Assembly (NCBI RefSeq): GCF_008831285.2
Contig: NC_045150.1
Span: forward strand, 498,001 to 562,000
Direction of reading: 5' to 3'
Source: Nymphaea colorata
Taxonomy: Eukaryota > Streptophyta > Magnoliopsida > Nymphaeales > Nymphaeaceae
Length of the DNA stretch: 64,000 nt
Each line of letters begins with the position of its first letter. The stretch's first letter is position 1. Below, piece by piece: positions 1-11,599 of this stretch. A program made the position numbers and the translations under genes. The notes below the pieces were generated by a model that did not search any database, was not told the DNA's origin, and was given only the letters and a program-made list of their open reading frames with translations.

Positions 1-268
1 TGAATCCTCCTCTCCTATGCTAACCTTGATTCACCTTTGGCTCCATTGATCTTGGTTTAATTAAAGAGAACAGAGAGGAGCAGCAATAAAGGAGAGAGAT
101 AAGAAGATAGAGAGAGGTGAGAAAGGAGGGAGAGAGGATATACATGAGAGAGATCAAGAGGCAAGAATGGGGACAACAAGGAGGCGAGAGAGAGAGAGAG
201 GATAAGAGTAGTCTAGTTAGCCTCGAGCAGCACCTCTCAACCAAAGCAACTTCTCATGCTAACAGAAT
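1..268. repeat. Purine-rich low-complexity DNA
   Basis: This stretch is rich in GA and GAGA runs, especially 65-210. Reading frames through it are low-complexity and resemble no known protein. It flanks the LINE insertion that begins at 279. Confidence 0.6.
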
Positions 269-278
269 CATGGAAATC

Positions 279-2471
279 AAATAAGAGGCATGCCTACAAT
301 GTGCCCACCCATCCAATTAGAGAGAGAGAGAGGGAGAGAGCCGATAAAATTGGAATATATAACAAAATCTGGGGACAAGAGGTCCCCTAAGTACAAAAAC
401 AATCCACAAAAAATAAACCGCAAAAACAGAAGCAAGAAGAAGAAATATACAATACAATGCACAGAAAAATAAGAGAAAGAGGAAAGACGGAGCGGCACAG
501 TCACCCAGCCGCAGACGGACAGCGGCGCTTCAACCGAATGGCAAACTGAACATCCCCTTGTACGAGACGAGCCACAGAATCTGGTGAAGAGAAAGTGTCC
601 CTGAAGACTCTGTTGTTGCGCTCCTCCCAAATGCGCCACCAAGCTGAAATGAGCCACGACCTCCAGACATGACCCCAGGAAGCAGTCAGGTGGGAGGAAG
701 GACAAAAGAGGAAAAGAAGACGAATGGATGGTAGGTTTGGAAGACTACTAACAAGGGAATGCCAGGCAAAAGCAAGAACACTAGAGAAAAAAGGGCACGA
801 AATAAAAAGGTGGATTCGAGACTCAGTCGCGATAAGACATAGGGGACACTGGTTAGCCAAACTGATGCCAATGCGTTGTAGGTGGTTAAAAGAGTTAATA
901 TGGCCAGTAAGAAGAAGCCAGACAAAAGCAATGGCACGGGGAGATGGGATAGGAGACCAAAGGGACCGGGGTGGGAATGACGCGACAGAATGACCAAAGG
1001 AAGCTAGGTAGCAAGAAGAAAAGGTGAACTCACGGGTAGGTGAAATAGGCCAGGATGGGGACGTGGATGATGAAAGGTCAGCAATGCGAATGAAAAGAGG
1101 AAGGACAGAAAACATGTCGCACCAAAAGTGAGAGGGAGAGGTGTGAGAGATAGAACTATTCCAAATGCTAGGGGAAGGCAGGTCGAATTTGAAACTAATG
1201 AATTGGGTGATAGGAGAATGTTCAGTTGCTAACCGCCACCACCAAGAACACAGAGAAGACTCGCAAGCCCGACTAAGGTTGGTAATCCCAGCACCCCCAA
1301 GAAGGCGCGGAAAGGCAATCACATCCCAATGCACAAGGTGATCTGAAGGTCGATCACCATTCCAAATAAACTTACGAATAAACTTATCAAACCTACGCAA
1401 AACAGCCACAGGAGGCCGAAAGATAGCCAAAGCATGAAGAGGGACCGACGCAAGGCAGTGCTTAGCTAGAGTAATACGACCTAAGAGAGAAAGCAGTTTT
1501 TTCTCCCAACACTGAAGGCGATCAGTAAGCTTATGCTCCACTCCATTCCAAAAGGAGGGTGCAGGAGGCGACAACGTAATCTGAAGCCCCAAGTAGTCCA
1601 TAGGCAAGCTAGTAGCCTTACACCCAAAGCAAGCTTCCGCGAGAAGTACCGTGGCCGGATCTGCGTGAATAAGGGAAAGGTGACATTTTACGGAATTGAT
1701 AGAAAGACCTGAGATGAGCTCAAAAATCTGAAAGATAAGCCAAGTTCTCACAATCTGTTAGCGAGAAGCACTACTGAACAGAAGAAAATCGTCAGCATGC
1801 TGAAGGGTGGAGAAAGTCTGTAAGTGGAGGAGCGAACGAGGTGTGAGGAAGCCAACGACCGTTGCATGATGGAAAAGCGCAGAAAAGCTCTCAGCAACCA
1901 AGTTGAAAAGCAAGGGCGATAATAGGCAACCTTGACGGAGGCCACGCTCGAGACTGAAGAAATCGCCACACTTCCCATTGAAGGAGACCGCAAGCTGGGC
2001 CCTAGTGACAAGCGACATGATCCACTGTCTAAACAATGGACCGAAAGCAAGACGGATGAGGAGGTCAGAAAGGAACTCCCAACCAATCGAGTCAAAGACT
2101 TTAGAGATGTCCAACTTAAGGATGAATGAATGGAGCCGTAGACAGTAAAGGGAGTGAACAACCTCACTGGCTAGGACAACCGCGTCCTGCAGACGCTGAC
2201 CCTTAACGAAAGCAACCTGGAAGGGGTTAATGATAGAAGGAATGACAGGCGCAAGCCGTAAAGAGAGCAGCTTAGCAATAATCTTGTAAGGTGTGCCTAA
2301 GATGGAGATCGGGCGAAAGTGGGTGACATCCGTAGGGTTAGGGCGCTTAGGCACCAAGACGCAGGTAGCTTGATTGAATTCCTTCAGAAAAACGGAATTG
2401 GAGGCGAACTCATCACAAAACCATGGAGAGAGAGAAGGAGAGAGAGAGACAGATGAACATGCAATCAAAAC
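279..2471 (-). mobile_element. 5'-truncated LINE (non-LTR) retrotransposon
   Basis: A LINE inserted on the minus strand. The same 10 bases, CATGGAAATC, lie at 269-278 and 2472-2481 and are the target-site duplication left by target-primed integration. The 3' end is at the low-coordinate side. The element lacks ORF1, the endonuclease and the N-terminal part of the reverse transcriptase, the usual result of incomplete reverse transcription. The 3' untranslated part (about 279-500) ends without a clear poly-A tail. Structure and duplication are seen directly. The exact 5' boundary is inferred from the duplication. Confidence 0.85.
501..2471 (-). pseudogene. LINE reverse transcriptase with zf-RVT tail
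   Basis: C-terminal part of a LINE ORF2 protein, which copies element RNA into DNA at the target site. Reading leftward from 2471 the frame is open for about 650 codons except one TAA at 1758-1760. Motifs visible: FRPISILGTPYKIIAKLL, a GLRQGCLLSPLLFNLV box, and HADDFLL, a variant of the catalytic FADD box. After the stop comes LINE thumb sequence (DYLGLQI, LLSLLGRITLAKHCL, KFIWNGD), then a cysteine-rich zf-RVT segment (CPLCLIATESRIHLFISCPF). The frame ends at 501. With 5' truncation plus the stop it is not functional, but the single lesion suggests a fairly young copy. Confidence 0.88.
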
Positions 2472-2481
2472 CATGGAAATC

Positions 2482-2800
2482 TAAGAAGTAGGGTTGCACA
2501 CGAGCCAAGTCGAGTCCGAGCTTGGCCAGCTCAAGCTTGACTCGGCTCAAAAAACTCGAGCTCGAGCTCGGCTCGAATTCGAGTCGAGCTCCTTATAGCA
2601 AGCTCGAGTTCAACTCGACAACACAAAATCAAGTCCAAACTCGACTCGTTTAACCCATTTAACTCATTTAGGCGTTAGCTTGTTTAACGTTAACTTGTGT
2701 AAGCATTAACTCATTTAACTCATGTAAGCGTTAACTCATTTAGCTTAACTTGTGTAAGCATTTAATTCGTGTAACTTGTGAAACCGGTTTTGGATGTTAC
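2482..2800. repeat. GAGCTCGAG-rich repeat, probably an old MITE
   Basis: From about 2492 the sequence begins TAGGGTTGCACACGAGCC and is made of overlapping GAGCTCGAG and GACTCG words, then repeats of TTAACTCATTTAA and TTAACTTGTGTAAGC (2650-2775). The TAGGG start and palindromic core resemble hAT-derived miniature elements of plants. A related GAGCTCGAG block lies at 36692-36930. No clear right end or target duplication was found. Confidence 0.4.
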
Positions 2801-3236
2801 CCAAACCTTGAATTCTTGTAATACTTTCATTTTTTTCTTTCACTTTTCTTTTTCCTATAAAAAGAAAGTGAGTACATCTTTAAGTTTTGTCACATTGTTC
2901 ACCAAATTGCCATAATGTGTCAAATCATAATAGCTAAGATAGTAGAAAACTGCATACATATTTAAGAGAGTGAAGCATGTGCCAAACCTTTACAATGACC
3001 AATGGCACTCATAAAACACTACTATTGAATGCTAGCTGTGTATAGAAAGAGTTCCTACCAGAAAACCTCACAGATAAGTACCACCTTTCCCAGCCTTATG
3101 TCAACCCTTGTTCCAATTGTAGTCCAAACCATCTAGTTCTGCCCTGTCTAGTTGGTTTACGATTGAATATATCTTTAGGAAACACTAGGAAGAATGATAG
3201 AAAAAGGTTTGGTATAAAGTTCAGAAGTACAAAACC
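2801..3236. other. Non-coding, no recognised feature
   Basis: AT-rich sequence between the degenerate repeat and the gypsy remnant. No convincing reading frame. I expected the 5' LTR and gag of the plus-strand gypsy element here and could not recognise either, so the element is probably truncated at its 5' side. Confidence 0.5.
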
Positions 3237-3677
3237 GTGTGTGTCTTCTTAGTCAAGAAACCAAAGACGAAGAAGAAGTGTCCTCTGAAGAACAGGGCTC
3301 TTCAGCAGAAGAAGAGGAGAGTACCCAAGGCAAAAATTGGTGTGATCAATATCACCTATCATACTCATGTTGGGGCCAACACACTCAACTCTATACATGT
3401 CAAGGGTAGAATAGGTGCCATGGAAATAGTTGCTTTAGTGGATACTGTTTCAACCCATACTTTCATACATGAAGAAGTTGTACAAACCATAAGCTATCTG
3501 CTAAAAGTTCACCCTTTGTCTGAGGTTATAGTAGGTAACAACACCGAACTCCCTTGTCAAAACAATGTTGAAATGTCAATATCCAATTACAAAAGAACAA
3601 CTTCAACGTGGACCTATATGTATTACCTATCAAGGGTATTGATCTCCTTTTTGAAATGCATTGGCTTGGGACTCTAG
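3237..3677 (+). pseudogene. Gypsy retropepsin-like protease fragment
   Basis: The frame contains VALVDTVSTHTFIHEEVV, the active-site region of a retrotransposon aspartic protease. This enzyme would cut the Gag-Pol polyprotein. The catalytic triplet DTG reads DTV, so the key glycine is lost. The lysine-rich start (KKPKTKKKCPLKNRALQQKKRR) looks like the gag-protease linker. The frame ends just before 3678 and the polyprotein resumes in another frame near 3661. Confidence 0.75.
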
Positions 3678-5170
3678 GGCAAGTCACATGGGATTTCAAC
3701 AAAATGTATACGTTGTTTCCAATGAAAGGGAAACAAACAAAGATACAGATAACATCTCATATGCACATGTAGAACCCAAGGAGGCCATCAAACTCCTTCA
3801 GGCGAGTCTTGGAAGTTGCATGTTGTTTATATATACTGTGGAAAGTCAGCCGCAATGGTATGAAGAGGAGGTCCAAGCAGAGCTAGCACAAATTTTGGCT
3901 GAGTTATCCCTAGTTTTTGTGGAGCCCATTAGCCTACACCCAAAGCATACTCATGACCACCACATCATCCTTGAGGCATATGCCAAGCCTATGAATCCGA
4001 GACCGTACCGTTATGTTCATATCCAAAAGAATGAGATCGAAGGACTGGTTGCCAAAATGCATGAGAATAATATCATCTGTCCTTCCTCTAACATGTTTTC
4101 CTCTACTTTTTTTATGATCAAGAAGAAAGACAACATATGGTAGTTTTGTGTCGATTATAGAACTCTCAATGACATGACTGTGAAAGACAAACATCCTATA
4201 CTATTTATAGATGAACTCCACTGTGCCTTCCACTTCACGAAAATGGACATCTGATCTAGACACCATTAGGTCCGGATGATCCCTCAAAACGTAAAAAAGG
4301 TAGTATTTCAGATGCATGATGGATATTAAGTTCTTAGTTATGCCATTTGAACTCAACAATACTCCAACAACATTTAAGAGGGTCATGAATAACATCTTTA
4401 GGATTTTCTTAATGAAGTTCGTGTTAGTGTTTTTTTATGACATGCTTGTGTATTATCTTTCTTGGTATGATCATCTCAAACATGCTTGTACTGTCTTAGG
4501 TGTATTACACATGAGTGCTGCCGTTTAAGAGGTGGCCTACATCAGCCACATTCTTGGTTCTCGTAGGGTACAAACCAGTCCTGATAAAATCTAGGCCATG
4601 GAGCGATAGCCAGCACCCAAGAACCTCAAATCCTTGTGCGGTTTCTTAGGCCTCAACGGCTATTATCGTCAGCTCATACATCACTATATCCACTTTGCTT
4701 TCCTGCTTACCCATCTTTTGAAAAAGAATTCATTCGTTTGGATTGAGAAGACCACTGCAGCATTCCAAGCCTTAAAGGAAGCTTTGTTAAATGCATCTGT
4801 TCTCACCTTGCTAGATTTCTCAAAGAACTTTATGATCGAGATAGACGTTAGTGATGTTAGGATGAGAGTAGTGCTCAGTTAGGATGGTTATCTAATCGCA
4901 TATCTTAGGATGGCTCTGACGTCTCGAGCCAACACCTTGTCCACTTACAACAAGGAGATGCTGGCTATCATGATGGCTCTCGATAATTGGAAACCTTACA
5001 TTCTCAGCCATCACTTCATTATCTATACTGACAACTTCATCCCGAAGTTCTTGACCAAGCAATGAATCACCACCCCCATGCAGCAAAGTTGGCTTGCCAA
5101 GATCATGGCCTATGACTTTGAGATCCAATATAAAAAGGGCCAAAAGAATGGCGTAGTCGATGCTCTCTAA
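3661..5170 (+). pseudogene. Gypsy reverse transcriptase and RNase H, broken
   Basis: Successive pieces of one gypsy RT-RNase H. The RT entry segment (PMNPRPYRYVHIQKNEIEGL, IICPSSNMFSSTFFMIKKKD) ends in a stop at 4141 where a tryptophan codon would be followed by FCVDYRTLNDMTVKDKHPI. Next come FLVMPFELNNTPTTFKRVMN and FFYDMLVYYLSWYDHL, where the catalytic DD box has decayed to YDM. RNase H follows with ALKEALLNASVLTLLDF, FMIEIDVSD, and TYNKEMLAIMMALDNWKPY near 4945-5005. It ends at VDAL-stop-RVE near 5157. Frame changes and in-frame stops rule out function. Confidence 0.8.
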
Positions 5171-5399
5171 AGGGTGGAGTGTAACCGTAATGGTGTTGAA
5201 GCAATCCTAATGTTATCCCTTGGCATGTCCTTGTTACACACTTAGGAAGGGTGGATGACCAAACGTAGATAAAGAAATATCCTCAATAGGGGTCCAAGCT
5301 TCAATCAGACCCCTCCTCGGCATGCCCCAATTACATACTTAGGAATGAAGTTGTTCACTACCTAGGTAGAATTTGGTTTCTTATCCAGTCTATATTGAT

Positions 5400-6640
5400 T
5401 CCACAACTTTTATATCAATTCCACTACACACCCTTAGTTGGACATGAAGGTGTCCAAATGAACTTAAAGCACCTCAACTAGTCATTTTTCTAGAAGCATG
5501 AAATATAGGGTCTGTACCTTGCCAACAATATAAATATGAGAGTACCAAACCACTAGGCCATCTATCTTCACTACTTATACCAAAAAAAGTATAGGTGGAT
5601 GTTTTCATGGATTTTGCTGAAGCCTTAACCCGCTCTATCTAATGAAACAGCAGCTGGAATTGAGATCTCATTCACAGGGAAAGATATCCAATATCTAGAG
5701 TGGAAAGAAAGAGACCACTACTTCACCTTTGGATGTAGCAGCAGTTCGAAAGGTTGACCTATTCGGGATCTTATTCGATGGTCCATGCAAGTCCAATCAA
5801 TTCAAATTATTGAATTTATTTGATGAAACAATCATGATTGTTTTATATTGACTCGCTAAATATGCTCATTTTATTTCAATATCTAAAAACCTTCTCTGTC
5901 CCTTCAGCAGCTGAAGCCTTTCATGAGCATGCAGGCAAATTGTATGGCATCCCACATACCATAGTCTTCAACAAGGACTTCCATTTCTTGAGTAGTTTCT
6001 AGCATGAGTACTTTAAACTCATAAGAACCAAACTCCATTTTAGTTTAATCTATCATCCACAAACTGCTGGGCAGTATGAAGTGGTGAATTGTACCATAAA
6101 TACCTCCCTTCATTGCTTTTGTAGGCATTGTCCACAAAGAATAGACAAAGTTCCTAGCTTGGGGTGAGTGGTTGTACAATATAAGCTTCGACTCTTCCAT
6201 TGGTATGATTCCTTTTGAGGCTGTATAAGGTCATCCACCACCAAGTTTGATAAATTATGAAAAAGATGTCTTGCAAGATCTCAATGTGAACAAACGATTA
6301 AAAGAATGAATCACGATCTTGAGCATTATAAAGAAAATTTTGATTATGGCTCAAAATAGAATGAGGTAAATTCATGACAAAAATATAAAAAAGACTGTCA
6401 AAGTAAGTGGTTGGATATTCCTCAACTGTCTAATGCATGGATAAAAAACCCTCTTTGGCCAGCCTTACTCCAAGCTTCTACCAAGATTTCATGGACCTTT
6501 CAAAGTTTTAGAGGTAATAAGAATTGCATACTATAATTTGGGTTACCTACAAGTCCAAAGTCCATCTGGTCTTCCATGTATCTCGACTTAAGTCTTTTTA
6601 GGGTCAGCTCTCATCTAAAGAAGTTGATGTTTTACGAAAT
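5400..6640 (+). pseudogene. Gypsy integrase, heavily degraded
   Basis: No long frame remains, but translated fragments follow integrase order: a zinc-finger-like stretch near 5430-5560, a core-like segment near 5880-6110 (HFSLIYHPQTAGQYEVVN, the usual gypsy HPQTDGQTE motif region), and a C-terminal HLVFHVSRLKSF at about 6565-6600, which closes most gypsy integrases. Integrase inserts the element copy into host DNA. Stops and frameshifts are dense. Confidence 0.6.
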
Positions 6641-6824
6641 GAGTTTTCATCTTTGCAAATCCAAATCATGAAAGTGAGGAGGATCATGAGAGAGAATGCA
6701 GTTGTTTGTCGTATCTTGGTACAATGGTATAAAAAAGATATGGGTCAGACTTGGGAAGAGATATATTTGACAAGTTTTCATTTCTTAGGTCATGGGGACA
6801 ATACCAATCTAAAGGAGAGGATTT

Positions 6825-7321
6825 GATCCCTTTGTGGGTATGGGTGGCGTGAGTAAAGGCTGCTAGGTCTTGTGAACACTTACTAATGGGACCTAGCCTC
6901 TTGGATCCTACCTAACTGCTCTTAGCAGGGTCAGCATGAATAGGGCAATCCCTAGCTGAACATACGACCCTAGCTACCCCCACCTCCCTGGTGACTCAGG
7001 TACAAATGATCCTAAAAACCCAATAGCTCACCACAATCACACTCAATAGAGGCTAGCAAGACTTTAAGCATACAATGCATGTGCAATACAAGAATGTATA
7101 AGACTCTCATAGCTCATTGGCAATTCACATTTCACATGTACATGCCTAGGGAGCATATTAATCATACTACAAAACTAGTAGGATAGGTCTTGGCCAAGGA
7201 GGAACACGACCTGGCGCTATGTCCTTTGTGCAAGGGTGCTTAGAAGGAGCCCGCAATAAGCTAGGAATGTTAGTAGCTAGAAAGCAATGTGTACCCACCC
7301 CGTGCTGTAGGGTGATAGAAA
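6825..7321. repeat. Possible gypsy LTR or leader remnant, no gene
   Basis: Non-coding. On the plus strand it begins TGATCCCTTTGTGGG right after a purine tract, consistent with the start of a 3' LTR of the plus-strand gypsy. Its right edge touches a minus-strand primer-binding-like site at 7322-7331, so part of it could instead be the leader of a minus-strand element. I could not find a matching second LTR. Confidence 0.35.
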
Positions 7322-7331
7322 GATGATACCA
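7322..7331 (-). other. Primer-binding-site-like sequence
   Basis: On the minus strand this reads TGGTATCATC, sharing its first eight bases with the initiator-tRNA-Met primer site (TGGTATCAGAG) that is used intact by the copia element at 20577. It sits two bases downstream of a CCA that would end the LTR-like block at 7334, the usual spacing in plant retrotransposons. Confidence 0.45.
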
Positions 7332-7658
7332 ATTGGGGGCTCACCCAGTGTCCCCACTTAGCAGGTACCCGAGTCAAACAACAAACATCCCCATAAGGTC
7401 TCGATTGTCCTCAGCAATGGCCGACCACACGGTGGCTGCTATGGAACTACTCTCGGCTGGCCGTGTTTGAGCTCTACAAAAGAGAGCTTGCGGCATGTGT
7501 TGGAATAGGGTGTGCTTCAATCTCTCAAAGTTCCACTTTCGATCACAAGGTGGCTGCACGACATCACCTAGGTCAGCTAGCTCCCACGACGCTCCGGTGC
7601 ATAAGCAGCAAATGGCACAAGGAAGACAAGTAAATGCTCAGAAAAAAACTAATAGGGA

Positions 7659-8636
7659 ATTCATCGGGAGTCAAGAGGCATCATTAGAATTCAACCATGC
7701 CCAATTAGAGAGGAATCAAGGGAGCTTAGCACTGGTCATAATCGAGGCCTCCGCTAGCCGTTGTGTCAGAAGGCGAGTCGATGTCTCCCCTTCACAGTTA
7801 TTGGATCCTCTTCAGCTTCTTGGGGGACGTCGTCGGGAAATCACGAGAAGGACAGCTTCCGCTTGGCATCTTTGAAGAACAGGGCTATTGAGGTGAATAC
7901 CTACAACCACTAGTTGTGATAAAGCTCACTTAGAGCTCTAGCACATTGGGTGTTGCTATGAACGGTGTCAAAGGCTCCTACGGTGACTCCGGTGACTGCT
8001 CCACTAGCCAAAGCATAAACATTTGCCAGAGCATGATAGCGAAGCCATCGAGTGTAATGGGAGTCGCCTGATGGAGGAAATGTTGCGTTTACGATCGCAT
8101 GAGCCTTTCCCACCATCAGGAGAAGCTAGGACATCATTGAAGAGAAGCAAATTCATTGGGAGTCAAGAGGCATCACTAGAATTCAACCACGCCCAATTAG
8201 ATAGGAGTGAAGGGAGCCTGGCACCGGTTGTAGGCGAGGCCTCTGCTGGCCGTTGAGTCAGAAGGCGAGGCGATGTCTCCCTCTCATAGTTCAGATTCTC
8301 TTCAGCTTCTTGGGGACATCACCAGGAAATGAGGAGAACGACGACTTTCGCTTGGCATCTTTGAAGAACAGGGCTATTTAGGTGAATACATACAACTACT
8401 AGTTGTGTCAAAGCTCACTTAGACCTCTAGCACATTGGGTGGTGCTATGAAGGGTGCCAAAGGCTCCTACGGTGACTCTGGTGCCTGCTCCACTAGCCAG
8501 AGCATAGATGTTTGCCGGAGGATGATAGAGAAGTCGAGTGTAATGGGAGTCGCCTGATGGAGGAAATGCTGCATATACGACCGCATGAGACTTTCCCACC
8601 ATCAGGAGAAGCTAGGACATCATCAAAGAGAAGCAG
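7659..8636. repeat. Two tandem 492-bp units inside LTR block A
   Basis: Unit 1 (7659-8150) and unit 2 (8151 to about 8636) both start with ATTCAT(C/T)GGGAGTCAAGAG and align along their length with scattered changes. Copy B of the block has a single unit at 19323-19820, so block A gained a tandem duplication. Both units retain a minus-strand frame of 64-68 codons starting MVGK and containing FPPSGDSHYTR, which differ by a three-base deletion. Copy B does not keep this frame, so coding is doubtful. Confidence 0.8.
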
Positions 8637-10019
8637 CGTTTCAAGTGACTCCTTAGTGATTGAGGGCAACCTCAGATATGCCTCATGTTCATTGGAGAAA
8701 GTAGAAATTGCAATGCATCAATTAGAAAACACAAAGAAAAAATGAGGGTTTAAAATTGGTGAAATAAAACGAAAAATCAATGTGTGACAGTCAGGTAATT
8801 TTGCCAGAGTGTTTATACTTCCCTAACTGAGTGGCCAAAGCATTCTTGATTCCAGAGATTTTGCCTGAAATGCCATTCGACGCTGCTGTTTAAAGATTTG
8901 CTAAAAAAAACAGCAGAAGCATTGGTTGAAGATGTTGAGATGGTGTTTTTCACCACAGGCAACCTTGAGATCCATGCTTGAGGGGTCGTAAGGGTATTGA
9001 AAGAGTGGATGAAACCAAGAAGAACCACCGGCAGGAATCACAACACATTCACTACCACTGCTGCTATTAGAGATCCATGTTGAACAATAGAAAAAATCAT
9101 GGTATTTTTGTGACTTTTTTGAAGGGGAGATAGAAATACGATAAATGAGATTTGAAATGAAGTTCATCGATGGATTGAGTGTTGGAAATGACTAGAAACT
9201 CACTTGAGTTTTTACGAAATCAAAAGCAAAACTCCAATTGTTCGGCTAGTTTTTCTCAGGCATGGGCTAGAAATCGGGTCACTTAGTTTTGCATGCATGA
9301 AGCTAGTGAATGCTGGTTTTGAATGTGCAAAGCCGCTGGCTTGCTGAACTATTTGACAGATCACTGCGGGCTCTCAGGTCAGATTTGGCCGGTTCATCTC
9401 AGTCGAACCGGTTGAAACATGATTACAATTAGGGTCTTTTACCTAGTTCAAAACTAAAATTATTGGTTTCAGGTCCAAACCAGATTAGAAACCCAAACCC
9501 GACCAAAAAAAAGATAAAAATGAATCAAGTTTTAGGTTTATAATCATACCTAGACCTAACCTGAAATATGACAGGAGGACCTATGCCCTGGAAACCCAAG
9601 TCACGTCTGATGTGACTCACCCTAGCTGTGACACGACTCAGCCTATCCACCAAAATGCTCAGCTTTTTTTTGTCTACAACTGGTGCCTACCTGAGTAACC
9701 TCTAACCTCAAAGGCTGTGCGTCCAATCGGCACTCAGATCCACTGATACGGCCACCTTTGCCTTTGTTTCATCTTCTCCACCACTACTTGCAACCAAGTC
9801 GCTGTCTTCGACACCTCTTGAGCCATGTCTGAGTATGTCCCACTTTTCTGGAGTGCTGGCCAAGTTCCTCTCAGCAAAGGCTAGAATGTGGCCGCATGTT
9901 GGGCTCGACCAGGCTATCGCTTGGCCGGCAGTGGCTCAGCCATGACAAGTAGTTCTTTAGCCACTGCACTGTCATTGTCGCATGGGTGGTTGATGTGAAG
10001 ATATGCAACATTTGCATTC

Positions 10020-11010
10020 AATCGATACTCTGTCTTTGTGGATGATGGGGCAATAGTCAGCTACTTCTTTGAATTCCAAGAAAGTAAATTGGGTATGGCA
10101 TAAGCTCTAGTAGTTTGTGGGTCATATGGGCATCTATAATGACATTATAAGATGTTATCTGGTAATGATAAGATGACATAAATTCTAGTAATAAAAGAAA
10201 ATAAAGACTTTCTTGCAAGAAATCTTCTCCTGGTTAATCTTGCAAGAAATCTTCTCCTTATTAAACATAATGCATTCAAGAAAGAGAGAGAAAGAAAGAG
10301 AGGAACCTGGACGGCCACTCGAGATTCTTGAATAGATTGGCTTCTTTTTCTGATTTAGAAACTGTTCTGCAACCAATACGACGGCGGGTTAAGGGAATGT
10401 TCCCTATTTCTTGTCGCTAGGCACCAGGAATGTCCCTCCAGATCGAGTTGGCTGACTTCTAGAGTTCAGCTTTGGATACGTCTGTAGGAGCTTCCAACTC
10501 ACATGTGAAATTGCAATGTCTGCACAAGAGTTGTGAAGCTATTGGATGCATCGTTCATGACGACTGATGGATTCACACGTATGAACACCAAGGATTTGCT
10601 TCAATTCAAATTTCTGTTTCCTTGGATTTCTTGCCGATCAGATCCCTGTGTATTGTGCATGGGAAAAAGGTTTTGGAACAAGTTCTTGAATTTGAATGGC
10701 TTATAAAATTCTGTTAACTTTGTGAGTTTCTCAAATGTCTTTAAATTTTGAAAAATTACTTTAACCGATTCAGAAGCAACTCGATTCAATTGAGTTTCTT
10801 TAAAATCCGATTCGATTGAAAAAATAGAATTTTAGGGCCCGTTTGATTCATCGGAAAAAAATTTTAATATTTAAAATTTTTCCAGCGAATCAACATGGAA
10901 ATATTTTTTGTACCGTTGATGAATTTTCGGAGGATGGAAACTTTTCAGAAGCAAAAAGATGCCCATTAGGCCACGCGTCTTCGTGAGAGAGAGGAAGAAA
11001 GAGGGGATCG
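10020..11010. other. Insert unique to block A
   Basis: Comparison with copy B, where the flanks are continuous near 25860-25930, shows about 1 kb of extra sequence. It is AT-rich and contains the 20-base word CTTGCAAGAAATCTTCTCCT twice (10211 and 10239). Near 10836 it has GGGCCCGTTTGATTC, a start seen in some plant TIR elements. No coding region and no confident ends or target duplication. Confidence 0.4.
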
Positions 11011-11599
11011 TCTCCCCTTGGCTAGCCCATGCCCACAGTGCATTCGCTTAGGATGCCGCTAACCTTGGTTGATGGCACTTGACTATTCCCAGGCTCCCCA
11101 TCTCAACTTGGGCTAAGGTCTTCGAGTGGTGGGTTGTGGCCGGTGTAGCCCCCCCCACCTCTTCGTCCATAGCAAGTGCCTCACTCTAGTATCCTGCCCA
11201 CCCTCTTCCTCTATCTCAAGTGAAACACAGAATGGCAAAGTGTGAGATCTACATGAGCCACTGATCCAAGAACAGTGGCTAGCCCTCTGCTTAGCATAGG
11301 TTTGGTCCTCCTGTCCAGCCCTGCCTTAGCCACACATGCTGGTCTACAAAGGATCATATTAGATCCATCCCCTGTAGACTGAGCATACCTCAAGGCTTGT
11401 AGTTGAGGGTATGTCTCACTCAAGTCAGTGACATTCTCCTACATGGGACTACTCTCACCTTGGTCCCACTCAACTAAGTACTCTAGTGCTAAAGTCCATC
11501 TTGCCACACTTTGCACCTGTGTAGGATCCATCAAGGGATTGAGGATCGTCTAACATCTTGGCTGCCCCTGTCTGTGGGTCTCATAGTACAGCTTGAGCA

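Larger units (their letters stand above)
3237..6824 (+). mobile_element. Degenerate Ty3/gypsy retrotransposon (plus)
   Basis: Remains of a Ty3/gypsy polyprotein in the order protease, reverse transcriptase, RNase H, integrase, which is diagnostic of gypsy. It lacks gag and a recognisable 5' LTR. A purine-rich tract (CTAAAGGAGAGGATT, about 6810-6824) directly precedes a possible 3' LTR start TGATCCC. All domains carry stops or frameshifts. The same TGATCC start is seen at the right edge of the LTR-like block ending at 11356, so the two gypsy elements may be related, although they lie in opposite orientations. Confidence 0.8.
7334..11356 (-). repeat. Long gypsy LTR-like block A (minus orientation)
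   Basis: Non-coding block shared with 19323-20101 plus 25035-26254, the same sequence split by a copia insertion. On the minus strand it begins TGATCCTTTGTAG at 11356, directly after a purine tract, and ends in CCA at 7334, next to a primer-site-like sequence. Both ends are what an LTR should have. Relative to copy B it holds an extra tandem unit (7659-8636) and about 1 kb of unique DNA (about 10020-11010), which explains its 4-kb length. Small frames inside are not conserved with copy B and I do not call them genes. Confidence 0.6.

Noticed and set aside
1932-2129. Plus-strand 65-codon frame
   Set aside because: Antisense shadow of the LINE reverse transcriptase.
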